From contig JAGXLE010000070.1 of NCBI GenBank assembly GCA_018334855.1, forward strand, positions 1-7,173: a stretch of 7,173 bases of DNA, written 5' to 3'. The first letter of the stretch is position 1. Each line of letters opens with the position of its first letter. The position numbers and the translations under genes are program-made. Of the stretch, positions 6,639-7,173 are shown in pieces. The notes beneath the pieces are model-generated. The model saw nothing but the letters and a program-made list of their open reading frames with translations. It ran no database searches and was not told the DNA's origin. This DNA is from Desulfobacterales bacterium. Its GTDB lineage: Bacteria; Desulfobacterota; Desulfobacteria; Desulfobacterales; Desulfosalsimonadaceae.

Positions 6639-7173
6639 TGAAATTTCCAGATTTTCGAAGCCTGAGAGGCTGGAAGCTGATACTGACGGCTGCCATCATT
6701 GTGACAACAGCCCTGCTGGTGCTTGTTTTTATCCGTTACAGGATGGAGACCGGCCCTGCTAAAACCCCGCAGGCCTTAGATGAAACCAAAGCCACCCTGT
6801 CAATAAAGGGCTTTCATCATACTGCAACCCGCAAAGGCCGTACCTCCCTGATACTCGACGCCGAGTCGGCAAGACTGTATTCAGATCAGAACAGGGCCGT
6901 GCTGTCAAATGTGGAGGCGACTTTTTTTGCAGCGGATCGCTCCGAGGCGCACCTGACCTCGGAAAAAGGCGAACTAAATACCAAAACCCGGGACATGTCG
7001 GCAAGCGGCTCGGTCACCTGCCGATACAAAGGATACGTTCTAAAGACCGAAAACTTGCATTATAAGCATGAGTCCCGTATAATTTATACAGATACTCCGC
7101 TTACAGTAATCGGCCCTGAGTCCCGTTTCAAGGCGGACTCCGGCAGATTTGAGATCAAGTCGAATAAATTGAT
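6638..7173 (+). CDS. lptC: LPS export protein LptC, C-terminus cut off by window edge
   Basis: Reading from the GTG at 6638 gives 178 codons with no stop before the right edge. A basic N-terminus is followed by one membrane helix (about 13-33) and then a periplasmic, beta-rich domain: alternating runs such as LILDAESARLYSDQ, AHLTSEKGELNT and YKGYVLKTENLHY match the beta-jellyroll LptC/LptA/OstA fold. LptC is a bitopic inner-membrane protein that passes LPS from the LptB2FG transporter to periplasmic LptA. Similarity is of the weak, pattern-like kind usual for this family, so the position directly after kdsC carries much of the call. The GTG shares one base with the kdsC stop. An in-frame TTG at 6629, with AAGGAA (6613-6618) 10 nt upstream, has the better ribosome site and would add three residues; I cannot choose firmly. 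lptA and lptB are expected beyond the edge. Confidence 0.85.
   Translation, partial: MKFPDFRSLRGWKLILTAAIIVTTALLVLVFIRYRMETGPAKTPQALDETKATLSIKGFHHTATRKGRTSLILDAESARLYSDQNRAVLSNVEATFFAADRSEAHLTSEKGELNTKTRDMSASGSVTCRYKGYVLKTENLHYKHESRIIYTDTPLTVIGPESRFKADSGRFEIKSNKL

Noticed and set aside
6759..7004. A minus-strand open frame of 81 codons opposite lptC
   Set aside because: It is antisense to the lptC reading frame, which continues openly to the window edge and fits the kds operon.

Overview
The window reads as ordinary chromosomal housekeeping DNA from a Gram-negative, lipopolysaccharide-making bacterium. The KDO/LPS genes (kdsA, kdsC, lptC), a single-membrane-anchor LepB, a metal-dependent (Cys-type) KdsA and a sigma-54-type response regulator behind pyrBC all fit Desulfobacterota (former Deltaproteobacteria). 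That placement is an inference from protein character and gene order; no taxonomic marker gene is present. I see no tRNA, rRNA, CRISPR array, transposase or integrase.

Layout. Two gene sets diverge from a spacer of about 200 bp (5098-5298). Leftward (minus strand) from it run an M23-family peptidase (5097-3706), lepB signal peptidase I (3615-2962), pyrB aspartate carbamoyltransferase (2946-2008), pyrC dihydroorotase (2024-717) and an NtrC-type response regulator (697-1, running off the left edge). lepB, pyrB, pyrC and the regulator are packed with gaps of 15 and 19 bp and one 17-bp overlap, so they probably form one transcript. An AT-rich 90-bp spacer between the M23 gene and lepB holds a good sigma-70-like promoter candidate. 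Rightward (plus strand) run kdsA (5299-6126), kdsC (6123-6638) and lptC (6638 to the right edge), joined by stop/start overlaps of 4 and 1 bp.

How the genes work together. KdsA condenses phosphoenolpyruvate with arabinose-5-phosphate to KDO-8-phosphate, KdsC removes the phosphate, and LptC belongs to the machine that moves finished LPS to the outer membrane. The lptA-lptB genes that often follow would lie beyond the right edge. PyrB and PyrC catalyse consecutive steps of de novo pyrimidine synthesis, from carbamoyl phosphate to dihydroorotate. LepB and the M23 protein act at the cell envelope. The regulator has an intact receiver domain and the start of a sigma-54 activator domain; its sensor kinase is not in the window.

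I looked for an undescribed system and did not find one. The points worth a second look are modest: the mixed envelope/pyrimidine/regulator operon, the overlapping pyrB-pyrC pair, the UUG start of lepB in an AT-rich leader, a tiny ORF upstream of kdsA and two perfect inverted repeats inside genes.
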